Notes: generated by a model from the sequence alone, not told the origin. A stretch of 64,000 nt of DNA from Pedobacter puniceum (GCF_009674685.1 NZ_WKJI01000001.1:1-64000), one strand, 5' to 3'; numbered from the stretch's first letter, positions 1-10,962 are shown. Made by a program: numbers and translations.

Positions 1-112
<112 letters not shown>

Positions 113-131
113 TTATTAAATAAATAAACAT

Positions 132-165
132 AAAGCTCTTGATAGAAATATCAAGAGCTTTTGTG
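132..165 (+). terminator. Intrinsic terminator of the rRNA operon
   Basis: AAAGCTCTTGATA / TATCAAGAGCTTT perfect stem followed by T-rich tract. Confidence 0.85.
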
Positions 166-439
166 TTTGTATAGGCGATGCTTACGATACCGTAATATAC
201 TATACTATACTACTCTATACTAAGGGTATACATAAATCTAAGCAACCATCCTAAATATATCACCCTTAAAGCTTCAAACTTCTGAAAGCTGTGAAGCTTT
301 TACTGTTCATGAAACTTGATTATAATAATATCAAGGCTCTTAATAAGATTAGCTGTGTGATATCCTTATCAATAGGAATAAGAGAACTCGCTTTTATAGG
401 GATTTAACTTGATATAGTATTAAGATTATATATAAATCA

Positions 440-470
440 AAAGCCAGTACTTTTTTGAGATACTGGCTTT
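440..470 (-). terminator. Terminator downstream of acyl-ACP desaturase
   Basis: AAAGCCAGTA / TACTGGCTTT inverted repeat. Confidence 0.7.
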
Positions 471-502
471 ATTCATAAGTAGATATAAGTATTTTGAAAT
501 GG

Positions 503-1507
503 CTATAAAATCCAACTAAATTTATATTCTAAAGATGGAGCTTTGATTCTATCAGCTATTCTTAAAAGTCTATCAGGTAATTTCATGAGGTATTCTCTTG
601 CTTTCTCTCCGGCTTCATTTAAGTCTGTAACTTCTTCAATTTTCCAATCAACAATAAGTTCTTTAAGTATATCAACATAATCTATAGCTGTATATACTCC
701 TAGTCTTTGTGCTGCATCAGTAAAATGACCGAATGTTTGCCCCATTTTAACGCCTATCTCTCTTAAAAAATGAGCTGGCATTACAATTTTCTTCTTCATC
801 ATGTCTTCAAAAGCAATCATTACCTCACTAGCATCTACTTCAAATGCTTTGCTTATGAAAGCTTTGTAAGCTTTTGCGTGTCTTGCTTCATCTGACGCAA
901 TTACTCCACACATTTTAGACAATAATTTATCACCAGCTTGTTTTGCTAAACTAGCGACTCTTCTATGAGAGACGTTAGTCGCCATTTCTTGAAAGGATGT
1001 ATAAATAAAGTTTCTGTAAGGATCGTTACCAGTTCCAATATCAAAGCCATCTTGAATTAAATATTGGGTTGAAGCTTCCATCATTCTCATGTTAACGCGG
1101 CCTGATAAATAAAGGTATTTATTTAATAAGTCTCCGTGTCTGTTTTCTTCAGCTGTCCAAGCTCTTACCCATTTCATCCAACCTCCTTGTTCATTTCTAG
1201 AAACATCGTCTACCATAGTTAACCATGATTCGTAGGTTGGTAATGCTTCTTCAGTAATGGTATCGCCAATTAAAACAGCTAATAAGTCGTAAGAAATTTC
1301 TTTTGTATTGCGTTGTAGTTCTTTTACTTCATCAAAAAAAGTCTCTTTACTAGAGTCTGGCAAAAAGTCTGCGGGTTGCCACATCTCTTCAACAGGTTTT
1401 AAATATTCAGACATTTCATTTAACATGAAAGGTTCTAAATATGTCATTACTTCTTTTCTTGATCCTACTGGTAATTCTAGCATAAAAAATATTGATATTA
1501 TATTCAA
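503..1507 (-). CDS. Acyl-ACP desaturase (ferritin-like, FA_desaturase_2); start may be Met9 at 1483
   Basis: ENRHGDLLNKYLYLSGRVNMRMME and DEARHAKAYKAF di-iron motifs typical of stearoyl-ACP desaturases. Confidence 0.93.
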   Translation of the reverse strand: MNIISIFFMLELPVGSRKEVMTYLEPFMLNEMSEYLKPVEEMWQPADFLPDSSKETFFDEVKELQRNTKEISYDLLAVLIGDTITEEALPTYESWLTMVDDVSRNEQGGWMKWVRAWTAEENRHGDLLNKYLYLSGRVNMRMMEASTQYLIQDGFDIGTGNDPYRNFIYTSFQEMATNVSHRRVASLAKQAGDKLLSKMCGVIASDEARHAKAYKAFISKAFEVDASEVMIAFEDMMKKKIVMPAHFLREIGVKMGQTFGHFTDAAQRLGVYTAIDYVDILKELIVDWKIEEVTDLNEAGEKAREYLMKLPDRLLRIADRIKAPSLEYKFSWIL

Positions 1508-1599
1508 ATATAAGCATCTAGCTTAAGATAATAGATAAGAAGTTTAATTTATTAAAGTAATGAATTGATTACATCGGTAAACTAATAAAATTGTATAAA

Positions 1600-1625
1600 A
1601 AAGGCTACTAAAAATAGTAGCCTTT
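1600..1625 (-). terminator. Terminator downstream of aconitase
   Basis: AAAGGCTACTA / TAGTAGCCTTT stem. Confidence 0.75.
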
Positions 1626-1644
1626 AAAATTTATTTAAGAGGAA

Positions 1645-3912
1645 TTAAGCTCCCATATTTTTTCTGATGATGTTTAATGCACCACCTGCTTTAAACCACT
1701 CTATTTGTTGTTCATTATACGTGTGGTTTACTTCTAATGTATCTGTAGTCCCATTCGAATGATTTAATACTATTTGAAGTGGTTTGCCTGGAATAAAATC
1801 ATTTAAGCCAATGATATCAATTGAATCATCTTCTTGAACTTTATCGTAATCAGCAGGATTAGCAAATGTTAAAGCTAACATTCCTTGCTTTTTAAGGTTA
1901 GTTTCATGTATACGAGCAAAAGATTTAACCAATATAGCTCTTACGCCTAAGTGACGAGGTTCCATAGCTGCATGTTCTCTTGACGAACCTTCGCCATAAT
2001 TTTCATCACCAACTACGATAGAACCGATACCAGCAGCTTTATATGCTCTTTGTGTAGCTGGAACTGGACCATATTCTCCTGTTAATTGATTTTTAACTGT
2101 ATCAGCTTTATCATTAAAGAAGTTGATAGCACCGATAAGCATATTGTTAGAAATATTATCTAAGTGACCACGGAATTTTAACCAAGGACCAGCCATAGAA
2201 ATATGATCTGTGGTACATTTTCCTTTAGCCTTTATTAAAAGTTTTAAAGCTTTAAGATCTGTACCTTCCCAAGCTTTAAAAGGATCTAATAATTGTAGTC
2301 TTGATGATTTTGGATCTACAAGTACTTCAACTTTACTTCCATCTTCTGCTGGAGCTTGGTAACCTGCGTCTTCAACTGCAAATCCTTTAGTTGGTAGTTC
2401 CCATCCTTTAGGTTCGTCAAGTTTAACTTGCTCACCTTTTTCGTTTGTTAAAGTATCAGTTAAGGGGTTGAATGTTAAATCACCGGCAATTGCTAATGCA
2501 GTAACCATTTCTGGAGAGGCAACAAAAGCATGAGTATTTGGGTTACCATCAGCTCTTTTTGCGAAGTTACGGTTGAAGGAAGTGATTATAGAGTTTTTTT
2601 CTTGTTTTTCTGCGCCATGGCGAGCCCATTGACCAATACAAGGACCACAAGCGTTTGCTAAAACAACTCCACCCATTTTGCCGAATGTATCTAAGAAACC
2701 ATCACGATCTACTGTATATCTTACTTGTTCTGAACCTGGAGTGATTGTATATTCTGATTTAGCAATTAAGTTTTTATCAATTGCTTGTTGCGCAAGAGAT
2801 GCTGCTCTAGAAATATCTTCGTAAGAAGAGTTCGTACAAGATCCAATTAAACCAACATCTAATTTTGCTGGCCATCCGTTTTCTTTAACGGCTGCTGCAA
2901 ATTTAGAAATAGGCCAAGCCAAATCAGGAGTGAAAGGACCATTGATGTGTGGTTCTAATTCTGATAAATTAATTTCAATTACTTGATCAAAATATTGCTC
3001 AGGATTGTTGTAAACTTCGTCATCACCAGTTAAATGTTCTTTAACTGCATTTGCTAATTCGGCGATATCAGCTCTAGCTGTATTTCTTAAATAAGCTTCT
3101 GATTTTTCATCATAACCAAAAATTGAAGTTGTTGCGCCAATTTCTGCACCCATGTTACAGATAGTACCTTTACCTGTTGCAGATAAAGAGCGGGCACCTT
3201 CTCCAAAATATTCAACAATATAACCTGTACCACCTTTTACAGTTAAGATTCCTGCTACTTTAAGAATAACGTCTTTAGCAGAAGTCCAACCAGAAAGTTT
3301 TCCAGTTAATTTAATACCTATTAATTTAGGGAATTTAAGCTCCCAAGCTAAACCTGCCATTACATCACATGCATCTGCACCACCAACACCAATAGCAATC
3401 ATTCCTAAACCGCCAGCATTAGGTGTGTGAGAATCTGTACCAATCATCATACCACCAGGGAAAGCATAGTTTTCTAGAACTACTTGGTGAATAATACCAG
3501 CACCTGGTTTCCAAAATCCTAAACCATATTTATTAGAAACAGAAGAAAGGAAATCGTAAACTTCTTTATTTTGGATATTGGCAGTTGCTAAGTCTTTATC
3601 AGCACCAACTTCTGCTTGTATTAAGTGGTCACAATGAACGGTTGAAGGAACTGCAACTTTTGGTCTGCCTGCTTGCATAAATTGCAATAATGCCATTTGT
3701 GCGGTAGCATCTTGCATAGCCACACGGTCTGGTGCAAAATCAACGTAATCTGTACCTCTTTTAAAGGCTGTACTAGCGTTTCCGTCCCAAAGGTGAGCGT
3801 AAAGAATTTTCTCTGTTAAAGTTAAAGGTTTGCCTACAACTTTACGGGCAGCATCAACTTTGCTTCCGTAGTTGCTGTAAACCTTTTTGATCATGTCTAA
3901 ATCAAATGCCAT
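1645..3912 (-). CDS. Aconitate hydratase
   Basis: 755 aa; [55 protein letters not shown]. Confidence 0.97.
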   Translation of the reverse strand: MAFDLDMIKKVYSNYGSKVDAARKVVGKPLTLTEKILYAHLWDGNASTAFKRGTDYVDFAPDRVAMQDATAQMALLQFMQAGRPKVAVPSTVHCDHLIQAEVGADKDLATANIQNKEVYDFLSSVSNKYGLGFWKPGAGIIHQVVLENYAFPGGMMIGTDSHTPNAGGLGMIAIGVGGADACDVMAGLAWELKFPKLIGIKLTGKLSGWTSAKDVILKVAGILTVKGGTGYIVEYFGEGARSLSATGKGTICNMGAEIGATTSIFGYDEKSEAYLRNTARADIAELANAVKEHLTGDDEVYNNPEQYFDQVIEINLSELEPHINGPFTPDLAWPISKFAAAVKENGWPAKLDVGLIGSCTNSSYEDISRAASLAQQAIDKNLIAKSEYTITPGSEQVRYTVDRDGFLDTFGKMGGVVLANACGPCIGQWARHGAEKQEKNSIITSFNRNFAKRADGNPNTHAFVASPEMVTALAIAGDLTFNPLTDTLTNEKGEQVKLDEPKGWELPTKGFAVEDAGYQAPAEDGSKVEVLVDPKSSRLQLLDPFKAWEGTDLKALKLLIKAKGKCTTDHISMAGPWLKFRGHLDNISNNMLIGAINFFNDKADTVKNQLTGEYGPVPATQRAYKAAGIGSIVVGDENYGEGSSREHAAMEPRHLGVRAILVKSFARIHETNLKKQGMLALTFANPADYDKVQEDDSIDIIGLNDFIPGKPLQIVLNHSNGTTDTLEVNHTYNEQQIEWFKAGGALNIIRKNMGA

Positions 3913-4099
3913 GTTATTGAATTGATTATAAGTTTAATATACGTTTCTATGTTGGGCGGCTAATTTACAAAAAAAAGCACTTTAGAATGCCATTTATATG
4001 TACTTTTATTATTTATATAGAGTCTAAATAGGGGATATTTCAAATATTAGAGCAGATTTTTTGAAAACTCTAAAAATAATTTATTGATACGGTGAGAAT

Positions 4100-4723
4100 T
4101 TAGTGGATTGAGTGAAATTCATATCCTTGAGCCTGCCAATGTGCTAAAGCTTTTGGTAGGGTGTATTTAAGTCTGTCAAATGCTTTTAAACTATCATGAA
4201 AAACCACTATAGAACCGTTTTTTGTGTGTTTTAAAACATTATTAAGGCATTTTTCTGGAGATAGTTGTGTATCAAAATCTCCACTTAAAACATCCCACAT
4301 GATAATTTTTTGATTTTTGATTTTTGATTCTAGATTTTTGATTTGAGATTTTTTAATTCTTCCATAAGGAGGTCTGAATAAATCTGTTTGAGTTAACTCT
4401 TGGCATTTTAGAATATTATCAAGGTATTTTTTGTTGTCTGATTTCCAGCCGTTGAGATGGTTGTAAGTGTGATTTCCTATAGCATGTCCATCAGCTTTAA
4501 GCTGAAAAAATATATCTTGATGTTTGTTGATATTATCTCCAATACAAAAGAATGTGGCTTTTGCATTAAACTTTTTTAAAATTTCTAGTACAAATGGTGT
4601 AACAATAGGTATGGGTCCGTCGTCAAACGTGAGATAAATGATTTTTTTATCTCTGGATTTATTCCAAATTAAATTTTGGGGATAGAACTTTTTTAATAAC
4701 CACGGTGTTTTTACCAGATACAT
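4100..4723 (-). CDS. Polysaccharide deacetylase family protein (NodB domain)
   Basis: LTFDDGP, GNHTYNH, RPPYG, MWDVLSGDFD motifs. Confidence 0.93.
   Translation of the reverse strand: MYLVKTPWLLKKFYPQNLIWNKSRDKKIIYLTFDDGPIPIVTPFVLEILKKFNAKATFFCIGDNINKHQDIFFQLKADGHAIGNHTYNHLNGWKSDNKKYLDNILKCQELTQTDLFRPPYGRIKKSQIKNLESKIKNQKIIMWDVLSGDFDTQLSPEKCLNNVLKHTKNGSIVVFHDSLKAFDRLKYTLPKALAHWQAQGYEFHSIH
4303..4358. repeat. Low-complexity GATTTTT-type tandem repeat inside the deacetylase gene
   Basis: ATTTTTTGATTTTTGATTTTTGATTCTAGATTTTTGATTTGAGATTTTTT. Confidence 0.7.
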
Positions 4724-4769
4724 TGCTTAAGATTGTTAAGTAATTGCAAGCAAAGATGAAAATATAAAT

Positions 4770-6146
4770 ATGAAATATATCAATCAGATTTCTGTTCATT
4801 CTAAAAACTTATTCATATTAGTTTTAGCGTTGACAATAGGATATTATAATTCGAATGCACAAGAGTCACCACAGAAAGTAGATTTGAAAGCTGTTTTAGA
4901 ATCAGCCTTAGCTAATAATCTTCAAATTAAACAAGCACAATTTCAAGAAGCTGTGACAGACGAGAATTTTAAACAAAGCAGGTATCAATTATTGCCTAAT
5001 TTAAATGGAAGTGTATCTGCTAATAAACAATACGGTTTATTTTTTGACCAAACTGCTGGTACTTTAATAAACGGTAGTACAGATGCTGCAAATGCTAGTT
5101 TATCCTCAAATTTATTGGTGTTTAATGGTTTTAGGCTGCAAAATCAAATAAAGCAGAATAAGAATTTATTAATGGCAGATAAGAGTAATGTAGAAAAAGT
5201 GAAGAATGATTTGACTTTAACTGTTATTAATACTTATTTACAAGCACTTACAAACAGAGATTTAATAACTGCATCGCAACAACAAGTAGATTTATCGAAA
5301 GCACAGTTAAATGTTGAGCAGCGAAATTTTGATGTTGGAAATAAAACCTTAGCAGATTTGTCTCAAGCTAAGGCACAATTAGCAACTAATGAGCTCAATT
5401 TAACTAATGCCCAAAATGCTTATGATTTATCAATCCTAGATTTAAAGCAGTTGATGGAGATTAATCCAGAAACACAAATAGAGCTTGTTGTACCAACACT
5501 ACCAGAACTTTCGAGTGTAACTAAGAATTACACGGGTAAAGAAGTATTTGATCAAGCTATTAATAACTATCCAGATATAAAGTTAGCCAAGTATAATTCT
5601 GAAGCCTTTAAGTATGGGGTAAAAGCAGCAAAGGGAGGTTTATATCCATCTTTAGGTGTTGGGGGGCAGCTGTTTAATAGCTATTCTAGTAATGCTGTTG
5701 ACTTCACAACTAGGAGAAGACTAGGTTTTTCAGATCAAATAGATCGAAATTTTTTACAGGTTATAGGTCTGAATCTTCAAATTCCAATATTTGATAATTA
5801 CAGGAATAGATCATCATTAAACATCGCCAAAATAAGATATCAAGATGCTTTAGTAACAGAACAACTTGCTAAAAACAATTTGAATAAAATCATTAACCAA
5901 GCAGTTTTAGATTTACGATCGGCAGAGAAAAGATATGTTTCTACACAATCAAGTTTAACTTCTTCTCAGGATGCATTTGAAGTTATCAAGAAAAGATATG
6001 ATGTAGGTTTGGCTAATGCTATAGAATTAAATACATCTCAAACTAACTATAATAAAGCTCAGTTTGATTTTATACAAGCAAAATACGATTTACTTTTTAG
6101 AGCAAAGGTTATCGACTTTTATTTAGGAAATCCTATCAACTTATAA
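4770..6146 (+). CDS. TolC family outer membrane efflux protein
   Basis: Signal peptide plus paired OEP-type coiled-coil repeats (LAKNNLNKIINQAVLDLRSAEKRY). Confidence 0.92.
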   Translation: MKYINQISVHSKNLFILVLALTIGYYNSNAQESPQKVDLKAVLESALANNLQIKQAQFQEAVTDENFKQSRYQLLPNLNGSVSANKQYGLFFDQTAGTLINGSTDAANASLSSNLLVFNGFRLQNQIKQNKNLLMADKSNVEKVKNDLTLTVINTYLQALTNRDLITASQQQVDLSKAQLNVEQRNFDVGNKTLADLSQAKAQLATNELNLTNAQNAYDLSILDLKQLMEINPETQIELVVPTLPELSSVTKNYTGKEVFDQAINNYPDIKLAKYNSEAFKYGVKAAKGGLYPSLGVGGQLFNSYSSNAVDFTTRRRLGFSDQIDRNFLQVIGLNLQIPIFDNYRNRSSLNIAKIRYQDALVTEQLAKNNLNKIINQAVLDLRSAEKRYVSTQSSLTSSQDAFEVIKKRYDVGLANAIELNTSQTNYNKAQFDFIQAKYDLLFRAKVIDFYLGNPINL

Positions 6147-6157
6147 GATAAATAGAA

Positions 6158-7492
6158 ATGAATAAAAAATTAAGAAATATACTAATTGCTTTAGGTGTAG
6201 TAGCCATAGCATTAATTGTAAGTAAGAAAATGGGCTGGATAGGTAAGCCTAAAACAGTACAGGTAGCAGTTACAAAAGTAGAAGTTAAAGATGTTATTGA
6301 GACAGTTTCTGCAAGTGGAAAAATACAGCCAGAAGTAGAAGTAAAGCTTAGTCCAGAAGTTTCAGGCGAAATTGTTGAACTCAATGTTAAAGAAGGAGAT
6401 ATTGTAAAAAAAGGGCAGCTTTTATGTAAAATAAAGCCTGATATTTTAGCTTCTGGTTACGAGCGTACCGTAGCTTCTTACAATGCACAAAAAGCTACAG
6501 TTGCCAGTGCACAGCAGCAAATTGTACAAGCACAGGCTAATTTCAAAAATATTGAAGCCAGATATAAGAGAAATCAAACTCTTTATAAAGAAAAAGTAAT
6601 ATCAGCAGCAGAATTTGATGCTGTACAAGCAGAATATTTGACTGCAAAATCTAACTTAGAGACGGCTAAACAAAATCTTATTGGAGCAAAATTTGGCTTA
6701 GAGCAGTCAGGAGCAGTTGTGAAAGAAGCTAGTGATAACTTAGCCCGTACTAATATTTATGCACCCGTTGATGGAGTGGTTTCTAAACTTTCTGTAGAAA
6801 GAGGAGAGCGTGTTGTTGGAACTGCACAAATGACAGGTACTGAGATTATGACCATAGCTAACCTAAATAGCATGGAAGTTAATGTTGATGTAAATGAGAA
6901 TGATATTAACAGACTAAGTTTGGGAGATACCGCTATCATTGAGGTAGATGCTTTTTTAGATAAAAAATTTAAAGGTATTGTAACAGAAATTGCAAGTTCT
7001 GCAAATGTGGTTGGTGAAACGGCAGATCAAGTAACTAATTTTAAAGTTAAGATTAGAATTCTTAAAGAATCTTATCAGAATTTAGGTCAACAAAATGCAG
7101 ATGTTTCTCCTTTTAGACCTGGTTTATCCGCAACGGTAGATATCCAAACAGAAAAAACTAAAGGTTTGGTTATTCCTATACAAAGTGTAACGGTAAGGCA
7201 AGAAGAAAATAAAGATGACAAGGAGGATGGACCAAGTAATAACGATGAGAAAAAGGAAAAAAGTAAAGAAAAACCTAAGGAATATGTTTTTATTGTAGAG
7301 AATGGTTTAGCTAAACAAATAGCTGTTAAAACCAGTATTCAGGATGATCAAAATATAATTGTTTTGTCTGGCTTAAAAGCTGGTCAACAAGTTATTAGCG
7401 CTCCTTACTCGGCTATTTCAAAAACATTGAAAGATAAAACAGAAGTTGAGGTAGTTGATAAATCTAAGCTTTTTAATACCGAAAAGAAGTAG
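6158..7492 (+). CDS. Efflux periplasmic adaptor subunit (HlyD/MacA-like)
   Basis: VSGEIVELNVKEGDIVKKGQLLCKI, long coiled coil, IYAPVDGVVSKLSVERGERV. Confidence 0.93.
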   Translation: MNKKLRNILIALGVVAIALIVSKKMGWIGKPKTVQVAVTKVEVKDVIETVSASGKIQPEVEVKLSPEVSGEIVELNVKEGDIVKKGQLLCKIKPDILASGYERTVASYNAQKATVASAQQQIVQAQANFKNIEARYKRNQTLYKEKVISAAEFDAVQAEYLTAKSNLETAKQNLIGAKFGLEQSGAVVKEASDNLARTNIYAPVDGVVSKLSVERGERVVGTAQMTGTEIMTIANLNSMEVNVDVNENDINRLSLGDTAIIEVDAFLDKKFKGIVTEIASSANVVGETADQVTNFKVKIRILKESYQNLGQQNADVSPFRPGLSATVDIQTEKTKGLVIPIQSVTVRQEENKDDKEDGPSNNDEKKEKSKEKPKEYVFIVENGLAKQIAVKTSIQDDQNIIVLSGLKAGQQVISAPYSAISKTLKDKTEVEVVDKSKLFNTEKK

Positions 7493-7552
7493 TAACAAAT
7501 AAATGACTTGCAGTTAGCGATGATTTGATTATCGAGGAAAATCTGTAATTTG

Positions 7553-7582
7553 TCCCGTTCTGATTAAAGAGCGGGACATTTT
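7553..7582 (+). terminator. Terminator of TolC/adaptor operon
   Basis: TGTCCCG..CGGGACA stem followed by TTTTTATTT. Confidence 0.75.
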
Positions 7583-7606
7583 TATTTATAAACCATTTAT
7601 TCAGCA

Positions 7607-8614
7607 ATGCAGGATAAGTTAAACAGAATAGCAGTTATAGGTGGAGGTAGTTGGGCAACAGCAATAGTGAAGATGCTGAGCGACAATTTCTTAGAAAAAG
7701 AAATCTATTGGTGGATGAGAAGTGAAGATGCTGCTGAGCATATTCGTAAATACAAGCATAATCCTAACTATTTATCATCTGTAGAAATTAAAGTTGATGC
7801 AGCTCATATCCATACTGATATTAGAAAGGCCATTAAAAACGCACAAATCTTATTGTTAAATGTGCCAGCCGCATTTCTTAAAGACGCTTTCGCTGATTTA
7901 ACCCCTAAAGATTTAAAAGGTAAGAAAATTATATCGGCAATAAAGGGGATTGTTCCTGATGAAAATCAAATCATTGCTGAGTTTATTCATCATAAATACG
8001 AAATTCCTTTTCAGGATATTGTTGTCATAAGTGGCCCTTGCCATGCAGAAGAAGTTGCTTTAGAGAAATTGTCTTATCTAACTATTGCTTCTCCGGATTT
8101 GCAATTGGCAGAATTGTTTGCTTCTCAAATTAAAAACCGATATATCAAAACTATTGTTTCTGATGATATTTACGGAACAGAATACGCTGCTGTTTTAAAG
8201 AATATTTATGCCGTAGCTAGCGGTATTTGCCATGGAATAGGGTATGGAGATAACTTCCAAGCGGTATTAATATCTAATGCTATAAGAGAAATCGGAAGGT
8301 TTGTTGCTGCCATTCATCCAATTGATAGAGACATTAAAGAATCTGCTTATTTAGGAGACCTGATGGTAACCGCCTACTCTCAGTTTAGTAGAAACAGAAC
8401 TTTTGGAAATATGATAGGGAAGGGGTATACTGTAAAATCTGCTCAGCTAGAAATGAATATGATAGCAGAGGGTTATTATGCAGTTAACTCTATTCATCAA
8501 ATTAATAAAACCTATAAAGTGAATATGCCTATTGCTAGGGCTGTTTACGCTATTCTTTATGAAAAACATTCACCTCATATAGAAATGAAATTACTAACAG
8601 AGGTTTTAACTTGA
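7607..8614 (+). CDS. gpsA: NAD(P)H-dependent glycerol-3-phosphate dehydrogenase
   Basis: GGGSWATA, ISGPCHAEEV, EYAAVLKNIYAVASGICHGIGYGDN. Confidence 0.95.
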   Translation: MQDKLNRIAVIGGGSWATAIVKMLSDNFLEKEIYWWMRSEDAAEHIRKYKHNPNYLSSVEIKVDAAHIHTDIRKAIKNAQILLLNVPAAFLKDAFADLTPKDLKGKKIISAIKGIVPDENQIIAEFIHHKYEIPFQDIVVISGPCHAEEVALEKLSYLTIASPDLQLAELFASQIKNRYIKTIVSDDIYGTEYAAVLKNIYAVASGICHGIGYGDNFQAVLISNAIREIGRFVAAIHPIDRDIKESAYLGDLMVTAYSQFSRNRTFGNMIGKGYTVKSAQLEMNMIAEGYYAVNSIHQINKTYKVNMPIARAVYAILYEKHSPHIEMKLLTEVLT

Positions 8615-8731
8615 TGAATTTGAATAGAAAGTAAAAATTACAAAGTTTAAAGACTATTAAATTGTGTTTTTAAGCTGTTTTATCTGTGAAATGCCACAAA
8701 TTATTTTTTTATAAAGTTATTTGTCAAATCT

Positions 8732-8762
8732 TTTGTGGTTTTAGCCGATTATCTTAGTTTTG
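8732..8762 (+). promoter_or_regulatory. Bacteroidetes-type promoter of sucD
   Basis: TTTG (8732-8735), N19, TAGTTTTG (8755-8762) matching TTTG/TAnnTTTG. Confidence 0.65.
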
Positions 8763-8780
8763 CGATACAAAAAATTGACC

Positions 8781-9659
8781 ATGAGTGTACTTGTAAATAA
8801 AAATTCGAAAGTTATTGTTCAAGGTTTTACCGGAAATGAGGGTACTTACCACGCTATCCAAATGATTGAGTACGGAACTAACGTTGTTGGAGGTGTTACA
8901 CCAGGAAAAGGTGGACAAACTCATTTAGATAAACCAGTATTTAATACTGTTAAAGAGGCAGTAGAAAAAGCTGGTGCAGATGTGTCTATCATTTTCGTAC
9001 CGCCTGCATTTGCGGCAGATGCTATTATGGAAGCTGCTGAAGCAGGAATTAAAGTTATTGTTTGTATTACTGAAGGTATCCCAACCAAGGATATGATTCA
9101 GGTGAAAGAATATATTGCAGATAAAGATTGCCGTTTAATTGGCCCTAACTGTCCAGGTATCATCACTGCTGATGAAGCTAAAATAGGTATCATGCCAGGT
9201 TTTATCTTCAAAAAAGGTAATGTTGGTGTAGTTTCTAAATCTGGTACTTTAACTTATGAGGCAGTAGACCAAGTAGTAAAAGCAGGTTTAGGTATTACAA
9301 CTGCAATTGGTATAGGTGGTGATCCTATCATTGGTACACCAACCAAAGAAGCTGTTGAGTTATTAATGAATGATCCAGATACCCACGGTATCATTATGAT
9401 TGGTGAAATTGGTGGTGGAATGGAAGCAGAGGCAGCTCGTTGGATTAAAGAACATGGAACAAAGCCAGTAGTTGGTTTTATAGCAGGCCAAACAGCGCCT
9501 CCAGGGCGTAGAATGGGCCACGCTGGTGCTATTGTTGGTGGTGCAGAAGATACTGCCGCTGCTAAAATGAAAATCATGAGAGAGTGCGGTATCAGAGTAG
9601 TTGAGTCTCCTGCTGGTATTGGTGCTGCAATGGCAGAAGAATTAGCAAAACTTGCATAA
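8781..9659 (+). CDS. sucD: Succinyl-CoA synthetase alpha subunit; ORF-track start (8760 TTG) is upstream of the likely ATG
   Basis: [54 protein letters not shown]. Confidence 0.97.
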   Translation: MSVLVNKNSKVIVQGFTGNEGTYHAIQMIEYGTNVVGGVTPGKGGQTHLDKPVFNTVKEAVEKAGADVSIIFVPPAFAADAIMEAAEAGIKVIVCITEGIPTKDMIQVKEYIADKDCRLIGPNCPGIITADEAKIGIMPGFIFKKGNVGVVSKSGTLTYEAVDQVVKAGLGITTAIGIGGDPIIGTPTKEAVELLMNDPDTHGIIMIGEIGGGMEAEAARWIKEHGTKPVVGFIAGQTAPPGRRMGHAGAIVGGAEDTAAAKMKIMRECGIRVVESPAGIGAAMAEELAKLA

Positions 9660-9684
9660 ACAATAATAATCTAAAATAAACTTT

Positions 9685-9715
9685 AAAGGCTGGAATCTCA
9701 TTCCGGCCTTTTTTG
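9685..9715 (+). terminator. Terminator of sucD
   Basis: AAAGGCTGGAAT..ATTCCGGCCTTTTTT. Confidence 0.8.
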
Positions 9716-9773
9716 TTAAGATTTACCTTATATGCTTTTTGATAAACTTTCGTTATAAATAGTTGTTACATTA

Positions 9774-10142
9774 ATGATGAATTACAATAAACTTACGCCA
9801 GAAGAAGAATACATTATTTTACATAAGGGTACCGAAATGCCTTTTACCGGAGTGTATACTAATTTAAAAGATGCAGGAACATATATCTGCAAAAGATGTA
9901 ATACACCTTTGTATAAATCTGAAGATAAATTTGAATCGCATTGCGGTTGGCCAAGTTTTGATGATGAAATACCCGGAGCTGTAAAAAGAGTAATGGATAG
10001 AGATGGTAGAAGGGTAGAAATTGTTTGTGCAAATTGCGAAGGGCATTTAGGTCACGTTTTTGAAGGAGAGCGTTTTACGGCTAAAAATACTCGTCATTGT
10101 GTAAATTCTCTAAGTATGATTTTTGTGCCTAAAGAGGGTTAG
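9774..10142 (+). CDS. msrB: Peptide methionine-R-sulfoxide reductase
   Basis: CKRCNTPLY, CGWPSF, CANCEGHLGHVFEGERFT, RHCVNS. Confidence 0.96.
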   Translation: MMNYNKLTPEEEYIILHKGTEMPFTGVYTNLKDAGTYICKRCNTPLYKSEDKFESHCGWPSFDDEIPGAVKRVMDRDGRRVEIVCANCEGHLGHVFEGERFTAKNTRHCVNSLSMIFVPKEG

Positions 10143-10207
10143 ATTTTTATTTTCGAACTAATTCTTCTATCTTCGGGTAATTTCTAATTATCTGTTAATC
10201 AATAAGT

Positions 10208-10591
10208 ATGAAAGTTTTACTTCTTTTAAGTACGTTTTTGCTGATGAATTTCAATAATTCATTTAGTAATGATAAAGAGAAAAATCTAGTACAAAAACAG
10301 GTTAGAGCTACCTATTATGCAAGCAAATTTGTTGGCAGAAAAACCAGCAGCGGCCAAGTTTACACGCATGATAAATTTACCGCAGCACATAAAACTTTAC
10401 CTTTTGGTACCGAGGTAACTGTCGTAAATCCAAAAAACGGAAAATCTGTTGTTGTTGTTGTAAATGATAGAGGTCCTTTTGGAAAAGGTTTGGCTATTGA
10501 TTTGTCACAATCTGCAGCAAAAGAGATAGGTATAATGGGGCAAGGTATTGCAACGGTAGAAATTTCATACTCTCTTCCAGAGGTAGAATAG
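10208..10591 (+). CDS. Septal ring lytic transglycosylase RlpA family protein (paralog 1)
   Basis: ATYYASKFVGRKTSSGQVY..AAHKTLPFGTEVTVVN..VVVNDRGPFGKGLAIDLS double-psi beta-barrel. Confidence 0.92.
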   Translation: MKVLLLLSTFLLMNFNNSFSNDKEKNLVQKQVRATYYASKFVGRKTSSGQVYTHDKFTAAHKTLPFGTEVTVVNPKNGKSVVVVVNDRGPFGKGLAIDLSQSAAKEIGIMGQGIATVEISYSLPEVE

Positions 10592-10605
10592 AAATCTATA
10601 AAAAC

Positions 10606-10962
10606 ATGAGGTTATTAAAATTTGTATACTGCTCAAGTGTGCTTAGTTTACTATATGCTTGTTCTCCAAAAGTTTCTCAAACGGGTAAAGCATCTTATTA
10701 CGCTGATAAGTTTGATGGAAGAAAAACTGCAAGTGGAGAAATATTTAGAAATCAAAAATTAACAGCAGCTCATAAAACACTACCCTTCGGAACAAAAGTT
10801 AAAGTAACTAACCTAAATAATGGAAAAACTGTTAAGGTAAGGGTTAATGATAGAGGGCCATTTGTAGCAGGACGTATTATAGATTTATCTAAAAAAGCAG
10901 CTAAAAAAATTAAGTTGGATGAAGAAGGGATAGCGAGAGTTAAAATAACCTATAAGAAATAA
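10606..10962 (+). CDS. RlpA family lipoprotein (paralog 2)
   Basis: Lipobox-like LYAC; GKASYYADKFDGRKTASGEIF..AAHKTLPFGTKVKVTN..VRVNDRGPFVAGRIIDLS. Confidence 0.92.
   Translation: MRLLKFVYCSSVLSLLYACSPKVSQTGKASYYADKFDGRKTASGEIFRNQKLTAAHKTLPFGTKVKVTNLNNGKTVKVRVNDRGPFVAGRIIDLSKKAAKKIKLDEEGIARVKITYKK

Noticed and set aside
181-240. TACTATACTATACT microrepeats after the 5S terminator
   Set aside because: Short AT-rich simple sequence without spacer structure; not a CRISPR array or clear element.
7553-7582. GCGGGACA similarity to the structured element distal box
   Set aside because: It is part of a simple terminator hairpin (TGTCCCG/CGGGACA), lacking the CCGAT and internal hairpin layout of the two element copies.
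8760-8780. Upstream TTG start of sucD
   Set aside because: The TTG overlaps the TAGTTTTG -7 promoter element; the ATG at 8781 gives the canonical N-terminus.
9254-9577. 107-aa antisense ORF in sucD
   Set aside because: Opposite strand of a highly conserved enzyme; no promoter or domain evidence.
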